Origin: Chitinophagales bacterium
Lineage (GTDB): Bacteria; Bacteroidota; Bacteroidia; Chitinophagales; Saprospiraceae
Assembly: GCA_022360175.1 (NCBI GenBank)
Contig: JAKSDI010000164.1
Location: 1 to 64,000, forward strand
Length of the DNA: 64,000 nucleotides
Direction of reading: 5' to 3'
In this document: positions 8,929-19,062 of the stretch, piece by piece
Position numbering within the stretch: the first letter of the stretch is position 1
Layout: every line of letters starts with the position of its first letter
Made by a program: the position numbers and the translations under genes
The notes under the pieces: generated by a model
Told to the model about the DNA's origin: nothing
Seen by the model: only the letters and a program-made list of their open reading frames with translations
The model's database searches: none

Positions 8929-11900
8929 TTAATCAATAATCATCAGTTTCTTCGTGCCAATACCTGTATCTGTGTTAAGCATGAGCATATACATTCCCGT
9001 TGGGAGTTGGAGCTGCCCTACCGATAAATTTATCTTGTGCTTGCCACTATTTTTTCTGCCTCCGGCATCTGGGAATTGCACCACTTTTTGTCCTATAATT
9101 GATTGTAAAGAGATGTTTACATCAGCTGCCTTGTCCAGGGTATATTCTACTGTAAAGTAATTACGAGCAGGGTTGGGGTATACTTTTATTTGAATATCTT
9201 TATTGAGGTTCTGTACACTAGTCACATTTTCGTTATTAGCATTAAAAGTAGCTGCCTGGTTAACAAAATCTCCTGTGCCATTAGGGATACGAGCATAAGC
9301 GATATTGGTCGTTTGTTCGCCAAAAATGACTTGATCAATTAAAGTAGTATCCACATCAGATAAGATTAGGTTCTCTCCATCTTTACTCAATTTAAAGCTA
9401 GCATGTAAGCCTTCTTGATCATCATCTTTATCTGCCCATATAATCAGATAGGCATTGGGAGCGATAGTGGTACCTGAAGGGAATTGCCATTGAGTAAGGT
9501 CATCAGGGTCGTCTGATAGGAAGGTACCAGACAAATTGATTTCTTCATCGGTATTATTGTACAATTCAATCCAGTCTTCATATTCTCCTGCAGGGTCAGC
9601 AATGGTGCTTGTAGAGTCATTAGAAGCTATGATCTCATTGATCGTCACATCTTGCTCATCAATAGTTCCTTCTCTTAATTTGAAAACAGCAGTGAGTGTA
9701 TCGGCTTGTGAAAGTGTGATTGTTGCTTTTCTGGTGATAAGGTTAGGCAAAATGTCATTGCCAGCTTTGCTTTCCCAATGACTAAATTGATATTGATCTT
9801 CATAGTCATTAAAAACTTTGGCCTTGATTAAATTTTCCATCCCTCCGAAATAATCTCCTGTCCACGGAAAAGTCTCAATATCAAGTGTATTTAGGTCAAT
9901 TTCACCAATCCCCGATGGTTCCGTCAGCAGGGTTAATTGATAGGGGCCATCCAATTCTTCATAACAATCGAGCATACCATCGTCTATTAGCATGCAACGC
10001 TCCTCTATAAAGTTTTTAAGTTCTTGTACATTGGCTTGCCATTCGCCTAAACTTCCTCCCCAACGATTGATTTGGCGAGGCATTTCAGGTTCTATCACTG
10101 CTAACATACTATCAAGGGTGGTGATCATATTATCACAACTATAGGTGGTGTTCATCATGTCAGCATATCGGGAGTAGTACAATTGCTTGAATGTGGGGTT
10201 TTCATCCAGGAGTTTTAAAAAGATCTTTTCGTGCTGGCCAACATCCATCCCCCAGAAGAAATCATCCATAAATTCTGCTATATCTTCAAGATCACAAGGC
10301 TGGGCATTGGGGCTGGTATTGGGAACACCGCTATAGTTGATGTAGTAATCGAAAGTAGCATCGAGGTCCCAGAGGATATAGCCCCATTTTTTGTGTTTAC
10401 CATCGGGATTGAGCCCTCGCCACCAGCCTGTATTATAATTTAGCCAGTCAGAAGCAACAACAGTCAAATTGACTATCATATAATCGATGAGACTCAGCAT
10501 ATTAAGGCTATCATCAGCAATCTTATAATTGTCGGGATTACTCATGTCATTGTGGAGAATGAAATCACGAAGATTTTCCCAATCTTGCTGTGCTTGAACA
10601 CCGCCGTATTCTATCGTTGTATAATCCCATGTAGTGAGGTATTGAATTTCGTATTTTCCCTGGTTGTAATATTCACCAGTGTAATCGTGGTCAACAGGGC
10701 GTTCGCGCATGCCGTATACTCCCCAGTACTGTCCATTTAAAAAGAGTACGACTCTTTCTACCGCTCTTTGATCAAGCTCCATACCACCGTTCATGGCAAG
10801 CGTTTGGACATATTCATCCCTGATGTGGGTACTACCTTCGTGCGCTGCGTCATTAATAGCGGGATAATTATCATCACCGGAATTTCGAAACATAAACTTC
10901 TGATATTCGTCTCGGTCGGAATATCCGAAAAGAGGGGCATTAACCGCTTTTGCATAGCCCATTTCATCTCTTGATACCCAATCCAGGCTGCGATGAGGTA
11001 ATACCCATGAATCTTGGCCGTGTCGGTTGAGGCTACCAAAAGCAGTAGCTTGTAGTTCTTTGTTGGTGTCAAAGTATTCGAGTGAACCAATAGGAATGAC
11101 TGCTCCTGCTCCATTTGCGAGATCAATAACCTGATCAGCAGCTACAGAGAAAACTGCCAGGGAAAAATCTTCATCAATGAAGAAAGTATGGAAATCCATT
11201 TTTCCCGTCAAGATATTAGGATCATTGCTAAAAGCTTGTGCTTTGACAACTGTGGTATTGTTGACAACAAGAGGGGTTGTATATTCAGGAGAATTGGATG
11301 TGGGATTGGTACCATCTAAAGTATAGCGTAATACAGAGTTTGGCTCATTATTTATGACAGAAACTGTTTGACTACCATTGTAAAAGCCAGCAGCCAATTC
11401 GATATCGGGAGCTTGTGTGTAACCAGCGTATTGGGGAGTACTATTATTGGAGGTGCCGAAACTCGGTTGTGTACAAACTACCCAGTCACTACCTCCATCT
11501 TGAGCTCGGCAGCGAGAATGCTCAACCAGTGTTAGTTGCAAAGAGTAAATCTCTATTACCTCACCATCTATATCAGAAAGTAAAACTACTTCATCCGCTT
11601 CAGTTTGAGCTAATTTAAAATTAGTGTGATATTCGTTGTTCATAAAGCCGTCTCGTCCGGAACATAGAAAAACTAAAAAACCGTTGGCGGGAATGATTGT
11701 TCCTGCTGGAATTTCCCATTTTTCGGGCTTATCTTCTTTGTCCGATAAATGCCAGCCACTAATATCTACAGGGGCATTACTCGTATTGTATAATTCAATC
11801 CAGTCTTCTGTTCTTAAAAAGCTATCCGTGAAGCTAAGAAGATTAGAAGCTGAATATTCGTTGATGAGTACTTGCGCTGAGAGGGAAAAACCTGCAAAGC

Positions 11901-11937
11901 ATAAAAGGGATAAAATACTGTAGTGTTTTATATTCAT
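8929..11937 (-). CDS. CotH-family protein with two lamin-tail domains, T9SS cargo
   Basis: A 1002-residue secreted protein. I placed the start at 11937 because it opens a clean signal peptide (SILSLLCFAGFSLSAQ); a longer frame adds 44 residues without one. In order: a lamin-tail domain (23-140, VLINEYSASN ... DWIELYNTSNAPVDISGW), a chitobiase-type C-terminal module (about 165-235, LRYTLDGTNPTSNSPEY), a CotH domain (about 260-640, including YWGVYGMRERPVDHD and WGYILWDLDATFDYY), a second lamin-tail domain (VTINEIIASNDS, DWIELYNNTDEEINLSGTF) and a type A sorting domain (VYPNPARNYF). Some CotH proteins are atypical protein kinases that phosphorylate spore-coat proteins in Bacillus; activity here is not shown. 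It ends the DUF4956-HlyD-TolC run and may be its exported or partner protein. Confidence 0.9.
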   Translation of the reverse strand: MNIKHYSILSLLCFAGFSLSAQVLINEYSASNLLSFTDSFLRTEDWIELYNTSNAPVDISGWHLSDKEDKPEKWEIPAGTIIPANGFLVFLCSGRDGFMNNEYHTNFKLAQTEADEVVLLSDIDGEVIEIYSLQLTLVEHSRCRAQDGGSDWVVCTQPSFGTSNNSTPQYAGYTQAPDIELAAGFYNGSQTVSVINNEPNSVLRYTLDGTNPTSNSPEYTTPLVVNNTTVVKAQAFSNDPNILTGKMDFHTFFIDEDFSLAVFSVAADQVIDLANGAGAVIPIGSLEYFDTNKELQATAFGSLNRHGQDSWVLPHRSLDWVSRDEMGYAKAVNAPLFGYSDRDEYQKFMFRNSGDDNYPAINDAAHEGSTHIRDEYVQTLAMNGGMELDQRAVERVVLFLNGQYWGVYGMRERPVDHDYTGEYYNQGKYEIQYLTTWDYTTIEYGGVQAQQDWENLRDFILHNDMSNPDNYKIADDSLNMLSLIDYMIVNLTVVASDWLNYNTGWWRGLNPDGKHKKWGYILWDLDATFDYYINYSGVPNTSPNAQPCDLEDIAEFMDDFFWGMDVGQHEKIFLKLLDENPTFKQLYYSRYADMMNTTYSCDNMITTLDSMLAVIEPEMPRQINRWGGSLGEWQANVQELKNFIEERCMLIDDGMLDCYEELDGPYQLTLLTEPSGIGEIDLNTLDIETFPWTGDYFGGMENLIKAKVFNDYEDQYQFSHWESKAGNDILPNLITRKATITLSQADTLTAVFKLREGTIDEQDVTINEIIASNDSTSTIADPAGEYEDWIELYNNTDEEINLSGTFLSDDPDDLTQWQFPSGTTIAPNAYLIIWADKDDDQEGLHASFKLSKDGENLILSDVDTTLIDQVIFGEQTTNIAYARIPNGTGDFVNQAATFNANNENVTSVQNLNKDIQIKVYPNPARNYFTVEYTLDKAADVNISLQSIIGQKVVQFPDAGGRKNSGKHKINLSVGQLQLPTGMYMLMLNTDTGIGTKKLMIID

Positions 11938-12094
11938 AATTATTTCTTTGCTTTTAATTAGGTCAGATAAAAAATACTTATCCCCTATGCCTGTACCAAA
12001 AAAAATAATTCTGTACGAGCTTGTACAGTGTGAAATTTGATATGAATAGGCTAAAGGGTGAAATTGCAATGATTTGTAAGGTTTTGATTGTTAG

Positions 12095-13378
12095 TTAATT
12101 ACTTGTCGGTTCTAGTGAATTGGATAAGAAGTTAACAGTAGGAGTTTGAGCCAATTTACCTGTTAGTTCTAATAAACTGATATATGAATAAAGGAGTACT
12201 GCCTCCAGGGTCAGCAAATCCTCCTGTTTGCTGAGTTTGTTTTCTTTGATTTTTAGTAAGGTGAGGATTTCTATGTCGGGATTGCTTATATGCTGCATCA
12301 ATGTTTTTTCTATTTGGTCATCTTGTATGGATGCTTCTAGCATGATATATTGCTCTAATTGATGTTGGAATGAAAAATAAACTGCTCTGATCTTTTCAGC
12401 TAGATCCTCTTCTAACCATTGTTGCTCTTTTTTTTCTTCCAGTAATTCGAGCATGGCTTTGTTCCGCTTCAGGCGAGAAGAGGACTTGGTGGGGATATTA
12501 AACCCCAAACCAGCTGACCACTCTTCCTTGAAATTATTATCGTCCCCTCTGTACTTGATTTGTATGTAATCTATTATTTTTTGCCCTTTAGCTTTTTCTA
12601 ATTCAAGTTCAGCTTTCGCAAATGCAGTTTTTGCTTCCTGCATGATATATTCAGGATTTTTAGAACCATCAAAGTGCACATCTTTTACGATTTCTTGCAG
12701 GGTCTGTATGCTTATCCAATCTTGCCCAGATAGGGTGTATTCTATCTCTGAGTTCTTTGTAAGTGGCATATTCTCTAAAATCCATCGCTGTTTTGATAGA
12801 AACTCCTGCTTTTTCTGTTTCATGCTTTGCAGGCGTTGATCATTTCTTAGCCAATCATCGATGTTGAAATCAGTATGGAGCGCCATTGCTTGCTCATAGA
12901 CTTTTTTCTTATCTTCCAGAATGATCCTTTTCTGTTCCAGTAAACTATCTTGTTTATTTAAGATATACCAATCGATAATGAAGTGATATTGCTGCATTAA
13001 TTTATCTTGAACTCTGGCATTATCTTCTACTTTTAAAATTTGCATTTGATTTTGAACAAGCTCTTGATGTGCCTGCCTTGCTTTTCCTCCATTTAAACTC
13101 CATCGAAGTAGATATTCTTGTTGTTGCCAATCTAACTGATTGCTTTCTGTTCGAAACTCTAGCTTTTCTGATAAAGGCATTTTTTGGGGGCTGTTTTGCA
13201 TATAGGAAAGAGCTTCGTTAGGAAGCTTAGAAGCATTTTGAATATATGCCGTCAATATGTCTGTACTCGTAATAGATTTTTGAGCATTCAGGCTAAAAGA
13301 GCAAAAACTTATATATATAATGATACTTTTTATGCAGGCACTTTTGCTCCAAAACCCAAGATGTAGAGTGATGTCCAT
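12095..13378 (-). CDS. TolC-like outer-membrane channel component
   Basis: A 427-residue protein. The ATG at 13378 is preferred because it lies just after the stop of the HlyD-like gene and yields an N-terminus ending in a signal peptide (IIIYISFCSFSLNAQ). The mature part is long alpha-helical coiled coil with a central GLGFNIPTKSSSRLKRNKA segment and a C-terminal helix ending LLELTGKL. This is the two-fold helix/strand layout of TolC-family outer-membrane efflux proteins. It should form the outer-membrane duct for the adjacent HlyD-like adaptor. No inner-membrane ABC or RND pump is encoded nearby, so what drives transport is unclear. The family call rests on architecture and neighbour rather than on a single strong motif. 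Confidence 0.65.
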   Translation of the reverse strand: MDITLHLGFWSKSACIKSIIIYISFCSFSLNAQKSITSTDILTAYIQNASKLPNEALSYMQNSPQKMPLSEKLEFRTESNQLDWQQQEYLLRWSLNGGKARQAHQELVQNQMQILKVEDNARVQDKLMQQYHFIIDWYILNKQDSLLEQKRIILEDKKKVYEQAMALHTDFNIDDWLRNDQRLQSMKQKKQEFLSKQRWILENMPLTKNSEIEYTLSGQDWISIQTLQEIVKDVHFDGSKNPEYIMQEAKTAFAKAELELEKAKGQKIIDYIQIKYRGDDNNFKEEWSAGLGFNIPTKSSSRLKRNKAMLELLEEKKEQQWLEEDLAEKIRAVYFSFQHQLEQYIMLEASIQDDQIEKTLMQHISNPDIEILTLLKIKENKLSKQEDLLTLEAVLLYSYISLLELTGKLAQTPTVNFLSNSLEPTSN

Positions 13379-13385
13379 GGTTGAT

Positions 13386-14486
13386 CTACTTTTTTTGAGA
13401 TTCTGAAGCAAGGGGTTGTGGATTAAATATAGTTTGGGGAATAATCATAGAGGCCCATGACAAATCGTTGTTTGCATTTAAAGCATTTAGCATGACTTTC
13501 TCTTTCTGGAGAAAAGGGTTTTGGGGAGGGATTTCTATTAAAACTTCTCTTCCATAGGTTTTTAGTTCAGGAATTTTGCGCAGCCGTTCGGGGATTTCTA
13601 TTATTCTTGACCCCAGGCCCATAACAGTACCTTTAATTTGATGGGAAGGGTGTAAGCTGGATACGACAGTTAGGCTGTCTCCTATTTTAACCTGCAAGAG
13701 TAAGCTTTCATGGATGAAGCCTTTTACTATAGTTGGATTACGCTCATAAAAAGTAATTAGAGTTGTAAAAGCATTGATATATTCTCCCTTTTTACAATGG
13801 ATATTACCTATCAGGCCGTCTGTTGGTGCGTATATCATCAGTTTTTCCTGCTCCTCTTTGTGGAAAAGCATTTCCTGCTGAAGCTTTTGTTGAGCGATAT
13901 CTGTAGGCCGTCTTATCGTCTTAAGCTGAGTTTTTAATTGTTGCACTTCTACATCGATGATACGGATTTCCTGATCCAGATTGTTTTGCAGTAGCTCAAT
14001 TTCCTGCTGTGTACTTGAGAGTGAATCACTAAGAGTAGAAATTGTAATGCTTTCTAAATCATTTATCAAAGATTGCTTGGCATTAGATATCTTGTTTATT
14101 TGTTGGATTTGAGCTTCAGTAAGATTCGTTTTTTTTGTTTTTAATGCTTCTAATTGTGCTATTTTATCTAAAATTTGCTGTTCTTGTTTTTCGGCAAGAA
14201 CTCCAGTTTGCTCTAAATCAAAATGAGCCGTATTGATTTTTAGATCAATAGAAGCCTGCTGTACTTCCATTAATAATTGTCCTGCACTTACTTCTTCTCC
14301 CGGACTTACATAGATCGTATTAATTTGAACCTCCTGATCCAGGTTAATCTCTGTTTCTTTATTTTCAGCAAAACCATAGAAGAAGGGGGATGCATTATGC
14401 CAGTTTTTACTAATCTGAAATAGAAAAAAGCCCAGCACTATAAATACTAAATAGATGAAATTTATTTTCCCTTTAAATAAGTTCAT
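13386..14486 (-). CDS. HlyD-type periplasmic adaptor protein
   Basis: A 366-residue protein with one N-terminal membrane anchor (IYLVFIVLGFFLFQI). A split biotinyl-lipoyl domain follows (first half INTIYVSPGEEVSAGQLLMEV, second half MIYAPTDGLIGNIHCKKGEYI) around a long coiled-coil hairpin at about 95-210. A beta-barrel part contains GDSLTVVSSLHPSHQIKGTV. This is the classic membrane-fusion-protein plan, bridging inner and outer membranes. It follows the DUF4956 gene by 11 bases and runs directly into the TolC-like gene, so the three are very likely one transcript. Confidence 0.85.
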   Translation of the reverse strand: MNLFKGKINFIYLVFIVLGFFLFQISKNWHNASPFFYGFAENKETEINLDQEVQINTIYVSPGEEVSAGQLLMEVQQASIDLKINTAHFDLEQTGVLAEKQEQQILDKIAQLEALKTKKTNLTEAQIQQINKISNAKQSLINDLESITISTLSDSLSSTQQEIELLQNNLDQEIRIIDVEVQQLKTQLKTIRRPTDIAQQKLQQEMLFHKEEQEKLMIYAPTDGLIGNIHCKKGEYINAFTTLITFYERNPTIVKGFIHESLLLQVKIGDSLTVVSSLHPSHQIKGTVMGLGSRIIEIPERLRKIPELKTYGREVLIEIPPQNPFLQKEKVMLNALNANNDLSWASMIIPQTIFNPQPLASESQKK

Positions 14487-14497
14487 AAATCACAGAT

Positions 14498-15193
14498 TTA
14501 TATAGTTTCAAATGGGTGGTTCTGAAAAGTTAGATCAGCCAACTTTAAATCGGGTAGCATTTTAAGCGCATCGGCAAGTTGCGAGCCTGTTTTGCTATCT
14601 TTTAGTTGTAGTTGATATTCATAAAGTAGCAGGTTTGCCTTTTTTTCGTTGACATAAACCTTATAGCGATTTAAAGTATAGCTTTGACAGAATCTTTGTA
14701 AACATTTGTCTAATTCAGAGAAGGATTTATAGTCATTTGGTAGCTCCAATTTCAATATACCTGTAAGATTTTGAGCTTGACTAAAAGAAGAAAGACGGAG
14801 CGCAAAAGCGGTGAGGCAAAAGCCACTTGTCCCTACCAGGGCAATCACATACCCAAAGACACCACAAGCAATTCCGGCTGCAATGGCCCCAAACATGAAA
14901 ACGATGTTTCGAGGGTTTCTAACAGTTGTTCTAAATCGGATAACAGATAAAGCACCTAACATACCCAAGCCACGAGCTACACTATCACCTATAGCTTGTA
15001 TGACGATTGCCGAAACAATAGAGATAAGTACGATGGCTTGTAGGTAATTGTTTGGACGAGAGACAGTTCTGGATGTTTTGTCATAGGTAAAAGCAATCAT
15101 TATACCCAGGAAGAGAGAAAATAAAACCGTAAAAAAGGTAGACGTAAAAGTCGGATGCTCAGAGTTATACTGAATAGAAGAAAAGTCGATCAT
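14498..15193 (-). CDS. DUF4956 multi-pass membrane protein
   Basis: A 231-residue protein with about four transmembrane helices in its first 145 residues (TVLFSLFLGIMIAFTY, YLQAIVLISIVSAIVIQ, FMFGAIAAGIACGVFGYVIA and one more) and a soluble C-terminal ~90 residues. The segment GMLGALSVIRFRTTVRNPR is the family signature of DUF4956. In other genomes this family is often next to VTC-type polyphosphate polymerase and CotH genes, and its function is unknown. Here CotH, HlyD and TolC-like genes follow, but no VTC gene is visible in the window. It is the first gene of that run. Confidence 0.85.
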   Translation of the reverse strand: MIDFSSIQYNSEHPTFTSTFFTVLFSLFLGIMIAFTYDKTSRTVSRPNNYLQAIVLISIVSAIVIQAIGDSVARGLGMLGALSVIRFRTTVRNPRNIVFMFGAIAAGIACGVFGYVIALVGTSGFCLTAFALRLSSFSQAQNLTGILKLELPNDYKSFSELDKCLQRFCQSYTLNRYKVYVNEKKANLLLYEYQLQLKDSKTGSQLADALKMLPDLKLADLTFQNHPFETI

Positions 15194-15299
15194 ACTATTG
15201 CCTTTTATATCAATTGCTACAGTAAGTCGTATAAAGATCGTATATCCCCTATGTTAAGTATATGTAAATTTAAAAGTACTACGAGATATGTTGTTAAGA

Positions 15300-16235
15300 T
15301 TACCAAAATAAGGAATCTATAGATGTATTATAAGCACTAAAATTGCCAATACCCCCTTCTATATTATTATGAATAAATGCAGGGGAAGTGTATAACAAGC
15401 TTTGGCTATTATCAGTATCTCCCTGCTCAGCTAAGCTTTTGTGAAATAAATAATAATCTTTACTGACATGTCGCAGCGTAATATATATTGGGGATTTAAA
15501 TTCAAAATCTGGATAACGATAAAGGTCAAATTCAAGTATCAGTTTTGTTACTGATTGTCTCAGGTCGTTTTGATTTATAAGAATACCCTGGTCATCGTAT
15601 AGGCGAGTATATGAAAAACTAGTAGCAGGTGTGATGTAAAGCGGTTCGAAGCCTATATGATCTTGTATGGTGTCTCCATCTATTACATCGTAGTATATAA
15701 GTTTCTGCCATGCTAATAAATGGAAGTATGGTTGATCATCGTGTACTGGAAACTGAACTCGCGATCTTATAATATAATGTTCTACCCCTACTCCCAAACT
15801 ATCAATAACCATAGAGCGTCCTATCAAATCAAAACTGGAAATATCAACTGCTGAAGGAATGCTGTTTTTACTATAAATGCTGGGATATGAAGGATGATTG
15901 ATGCGTATGGAGTACTCAACACCTTCTTCAATGGGAGTATTAGTAAAGTAATAAGGAGCAATAAAAAAAGGATCATCACTAGCTTTAAAAGACAAGTTTT
16001 CTATAAATATATCATCTTTATAAAATTGAAACTCTAGGTCGTCAGGATATTCAAAATTATAGTTATTCAGAGGTGCAGAAACTGAAACAGAGGCTTTGAA
16101 TAAACTATCAGTAGTAAAATTGGATAAAACAACCAGTTTTTGATTTTGAGGTATGTTGACAGTCACTTCATCCTGACAAGCAACTAGCATGACCGTGATG
16201 AAAATTCCCATTAAAAAATACTTATAGCTATTCAT
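15300..16235 (-). CDS. DUF4249 lipoprotein paired with the TonB receptor
   Basis: A 311-residue lipoprotein (GIFITVMLVACQ, Cys20). The start of the mature protein, VTVNIPQNQKLVVLSNFTTD followed by SVSVSAPLNNYNF, and the later YHIIRS/ITLRHVSKDYYLFHKSL patterns, fit DUF4249. That family is usually encoded right after a TonB-dependent receptor in Bacteroidota and is thought to be its surface lipoprotein partner, like SusD/SusE. It lies 11 bases after the receptor gene. The substrate is unknown. Confidence 0.8.
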   Translation of the reverse strand: MNSYKYFLMGIFITVMLVACQDEVTVNIPQNQKLVVLSNFTTDSLFKASVSVSAPLNNYNFEYPDDLEFQFYKDDIFIENLSFKASDDPFFIAPYYFTNTPIEEGVEYSIRINHPSYPSIYSKNSIPSAVDISSFDLIGRSMVIDSLGVGVEHYIIRSRVQFPVHDDQPYFHLLAWQKLIYYDVIDGDTIQDHIGFEPLYITPATSFSYTRLYDDQGILINQNDLRQSVTKLILEFDLYRYPDFEFKSPIYITLRHVSKDYYLFHKSLAEQGDTDNSQSLLYTSPAFIHNNIEGGIGNFSAYNTSIDSLFW

Positions 16236-16246
16236 CCCATTAATGT

Positions 16247-18955
16247 TTATATTTTGATACTGAAACTGAAATAGGGTAAGATAGGAATAAGGCTTACGCC
16301 AAGATATTTTTGCTCATTAGTGAAAATGTCATAATCTGCAATAATGTGTAATAAATTCTTTCGATTATATACATTATAAACCCCTAAAAGGATAGACCAC
16401 TCTCCCCATGCTTTTTGCTCTTTATATTGGCATCGTATGTCTAGCTGGTGATAAGATGGTAATTGATAACTACCAATTGGGCTGTATTCTATATAATTAG
16501 AAACAATACTCCCTTGTTGATTGACATATTCCCAATTTCGAATCGGCAAACTTATTTTACTCCCGGAGTTGTAATTCCAACTGAAGGAAGCTGTCCATTT
16601 CTCATTGATAAGCCTTGAAGCATTAATGTTTAATACATGGCGCAGATCAAACCGATATGGATAAGATTTTCCCTTATTGATTTCATCAAATTGGCGAATG
16701 GTTTTAGACCAGGTATAGGTTAACCATAGCTGATTTCGGCCTCTTGTTTTTTTGAGTGACCATTCTGTACCATAAGAAGTTCCTTCTCCAGAAGTTACCC
16801 TCGTTTCCCAATCTACAGCTGTAAGAAGCCCAGGAGTACTGAAGAGGCTTTCTCCTTCACGATAAGATAATAACCGCTTCATTTTTTTGTAATAGACATC
16901 ATTTTCCAGTTGCCAGTCTTTTCCTATCCTAAGCGCCCATCCAATATCATAAATCCAGGCACGCTGAGGTTCTACATTTTCAGTAGAAGGGACCCATAAG
17001 TCATTAGGAAGGCCAGCTCCTGATGTAGTGAGTACATGAATGAATTGCCCCGTTTTGCTTGCAGAAGCCTGCCATCTTAATCGAGGATTCATGTTCCAAC
17101 TCAATGATACCCGAGGTTCAATAGAGGTGTAATTTTTTCCCCGTACTGAAAAAAGTGCGTTATAAAGGCCTAGATTGGCATGCAAATTAGGAGAAAGATG
17201 CCATTCATCTTCTATGTAAAAGCTGAATTCATAAGCCTGGATATTGTTAGGAGGTAATAAAGAATCTAGTAAGGTATCGTCAAACTCATCGTCATTAATC
17301 GTATCGTGTAAGTGAGTGATACCAGGGGAAAACTTTTGACGTGAGATCATAATGCCGGTTCTAATAAAATGTTCCGGCTTAGGGACATATTGGAAATCTA
17401 ATTTTATAGATTGCTTGTCAATCCTTGATTGATAAGCTGTTTTTTGGGAATACAAGTATGGAAGAATGCCTTGTTCTTCTACTTCAGCTTGATAGATATC
17501 GTTCGATTTAAACTGGAATAAACTATAATCGAGTGTAGCATTGAGGAAAAGCTTATTACCCATTTGATGGTTCCATCTGAATACACCGAGTGTATTGCCC
17601 CAGTCTAATCCTTGCCGGATATCGGTTTTTACAAAGGCAAAGGGATTTTCATAGGTCTCAGTGGTCTGGTTTTCGTTTTTATAATCATCCGTACCATAGT
17701 AAAAACTTAGATAGAGTTGATCTTTGGGAGAAAGGGCATAATTCATTTTTCCAATCACTTCACCAAAATAATAGTTGAAGAACCCAGATTCGTGATCAGC
17801 AGCATAATTGTTTCGCGAATAGCTTTTAATAAACGGATCGAGGTGAGTACGCCGTGCAGAAAATAAAAAAGCTCCTTTTTCTCTTTTTAATGGCCCTTCC
17901 AGAGTAAGCTTGCTATCAATCAACCCAATAGAAGTTTGGGCATGAAATTCTTTATTGTTGCCTTCTTTTGTTCGCACGTCTACTACAGAAGAAATTCTAC
18001 CACCAAAACGAGCAGGGAATTGACCTCTGTAGTAATTCACTTTACGAACCATATTATTGTCAAAAATGGAGAAAAGCCCTATTGCATGAAAGGGGTTATA
18101 AATGCGTACTCCATCAAAGAGTACCAGGTTCTGATCCGCATTTCCTCCTCGTACGTGAAGCCCTCCAAAGCCATCCACCCCGGATTGGACACCAGGAAGC
18201 TGCTGTACTGCCCTAAGGATATCCGGGGTACCTCCTAGTGGAGATAAAAAAGCTACATTGGCAGGTGTTATTTTTTCACCCGAACCGGTGTGAAATGTTT
18301 CATTGTAGAGGCTGGAATCTATGACTACTACCTCCGTAAGGGTAAGATTTGGAGTCAGTTGAATATTGAGTTGTTGATGCCTGGAATGATTGACATATTT
18401 TGTAATTGCCTGATAACCGAGATAGGAAAACACGATCGTTTTTTCACCTTCTAATAAAGTAAGGCTAAAAAAACCATAAGTATTACTTACTGTTCCTTTT
18501 TTTGATTGTAAATCAAAGATATTTGCTCCAATGAGCCGTTCACCACTTTCTTTGTCTTCTAGATAACCACTTATCGTATATCGTTTCGGTATTTCTTTTT
18601 TTAAGATGAGTATTTGCTGACCATCAAATTCGTAAGCAGTAGGAGTAGCTGAAAGAAGTGTTTCAAGAATTTCTTTAATGGGCTTATTTTGAAAGCTAAT
18701 ACTAACTTTTTTATGGCCATAGAAGAAATCATCACTAAAAATAATAGGAATATCCGTTGTTTCGCTCAACCGCCAAAGCCCATCAGGGATACTCTCATCT
18801 TGCAGCGAAAAGTCAATTTTTTTGTCTAATGCTCTTTGAGCATAAAGGGATGAATAATTGAAAAAAAAGAAGAAAAATAGCAATAAATAAGCCCCCATAA
18901 GGTACTTTGATGTGAAGCTATTTTTGTGATGAGCAAAAGGAATAATCATAGGCAA
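16247..18955 (-). CDS. TonB-dependent outer-membrane receptor with an STN signalling domain
   Basis: A 902-residue protein. After the signal peptide (hydrophobic run LLLFFFFFFNYSSLYAQ) comes a secretin/TonB short N-terminal (STN) domain at about 42-118 (IDFSLQDESIPDGLWRL ... ILILKK). It is followed by a CarboxypepD_reg-like sandwich (YTISGYLEDKESGERLIGAN), a plug (ILRAVQQLPGVQSG, LHVRGGNADQNLVLFDGV, FPARFGGRISSVVDVRTKEG) and a beta-barrel. STN-bearing receptors pass a signal to an anti-sigma factor when substrate binds, matching the FecR and sigma genes just upstream. A start at 18898 would leave a shorter signal peptide and is also possible. Substrate is unknown; the family mostly imports siderophores, cobalamin or glycans. 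Confidence 0.92.
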   Translation of the reverse strand: MPMIIPFAHHKNSFTSKYLMGAYLLLFFFFFFNYSSLYAQRALDKKIDFSLQDESIPDGLWRLSETTDIPIIFSDDFFYGHKKVSISFQNKPIKEILETLLSATPTAYEFDGQQILILKKEIPKRYTISGYLEDKESGERLIGANIFDLQSKKGTVSNTYGFFSLTLLEGEKTIVFSYLGYQAITKYVNHSRHQQLNIQLTPNLTLTEVVVIDSSLYNETFHTGSGEKITPANVAFLSPLGGTPDILRAVQQLPGVQSGVDGFGGLHVRGGNADQNLVLFDGVRIYNPFHAIGLFSIFDNNMVRKVNYYRGQFPARFGGRISSVVDVRTKEGNNKEFHAQTSIGLIDSKLTLEGPLKREKGAFLFSARRTHLDPFIKSYSRNNYAADHESGFFNYYFGEVIGKMNYALSPKDQLYLSFYYGTDDYKNENQTTETYENPFAFVKTDIRQGLDWGNTLGVFRWNHQMGNKLFLNATLDYSLFQFKSNDIYQAEVEEQGILPYLYSQKTAYQSRIDKQSIKLDFQYVPKPEHFIRTGIMISRQKFSPGITHLHDTINDDEFDDTLLDSLLPPNNIQAYEFSFYIEDEWHLSPNLHANLGLYNALFSVRGKNYTSIEPRVSLSWNMNPRLRWQASASKTGQFIHVLTTSGAGLPNDLWVPSTENVEPQRAWIYDIGWALRIGKDWQLENDVYYKKMKRLLSYREGESLFSTPGLLTAVDWETRVTSGEGTSYGTEWSLKKTRGRNQLWLTYTWSKTIRQFDEINKGKSYPYRFDLRHVLNINASRLINEKWTASFSWNYNSGSKISLPIRNWEYVNQQGSIVSNYIEYSPIGSYQLPSYHQLDIRCQYKEQKAWGEWSILLGVYNVYNRKNLLHIIADYDIFTNEQKYLGVSLIPILPYFSFSIKI

Positions 18956-19062
18956 AACAGAAAAATTCTCACAAGATATATCAACTCACTTCAAAAAACA
19001 ATAGCGTTTTATGATATACTTAAGAGATGTCTAATGTCTTGCAACTTATCAGGATATGTGGT

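Noticed and set aside
8929-15193. Polyphosphate synthesis (VTC) locus
   Set aside because: DUF4956 and CotH are present, but no VTC-type polymerase domain is found in the neighbouring genes.
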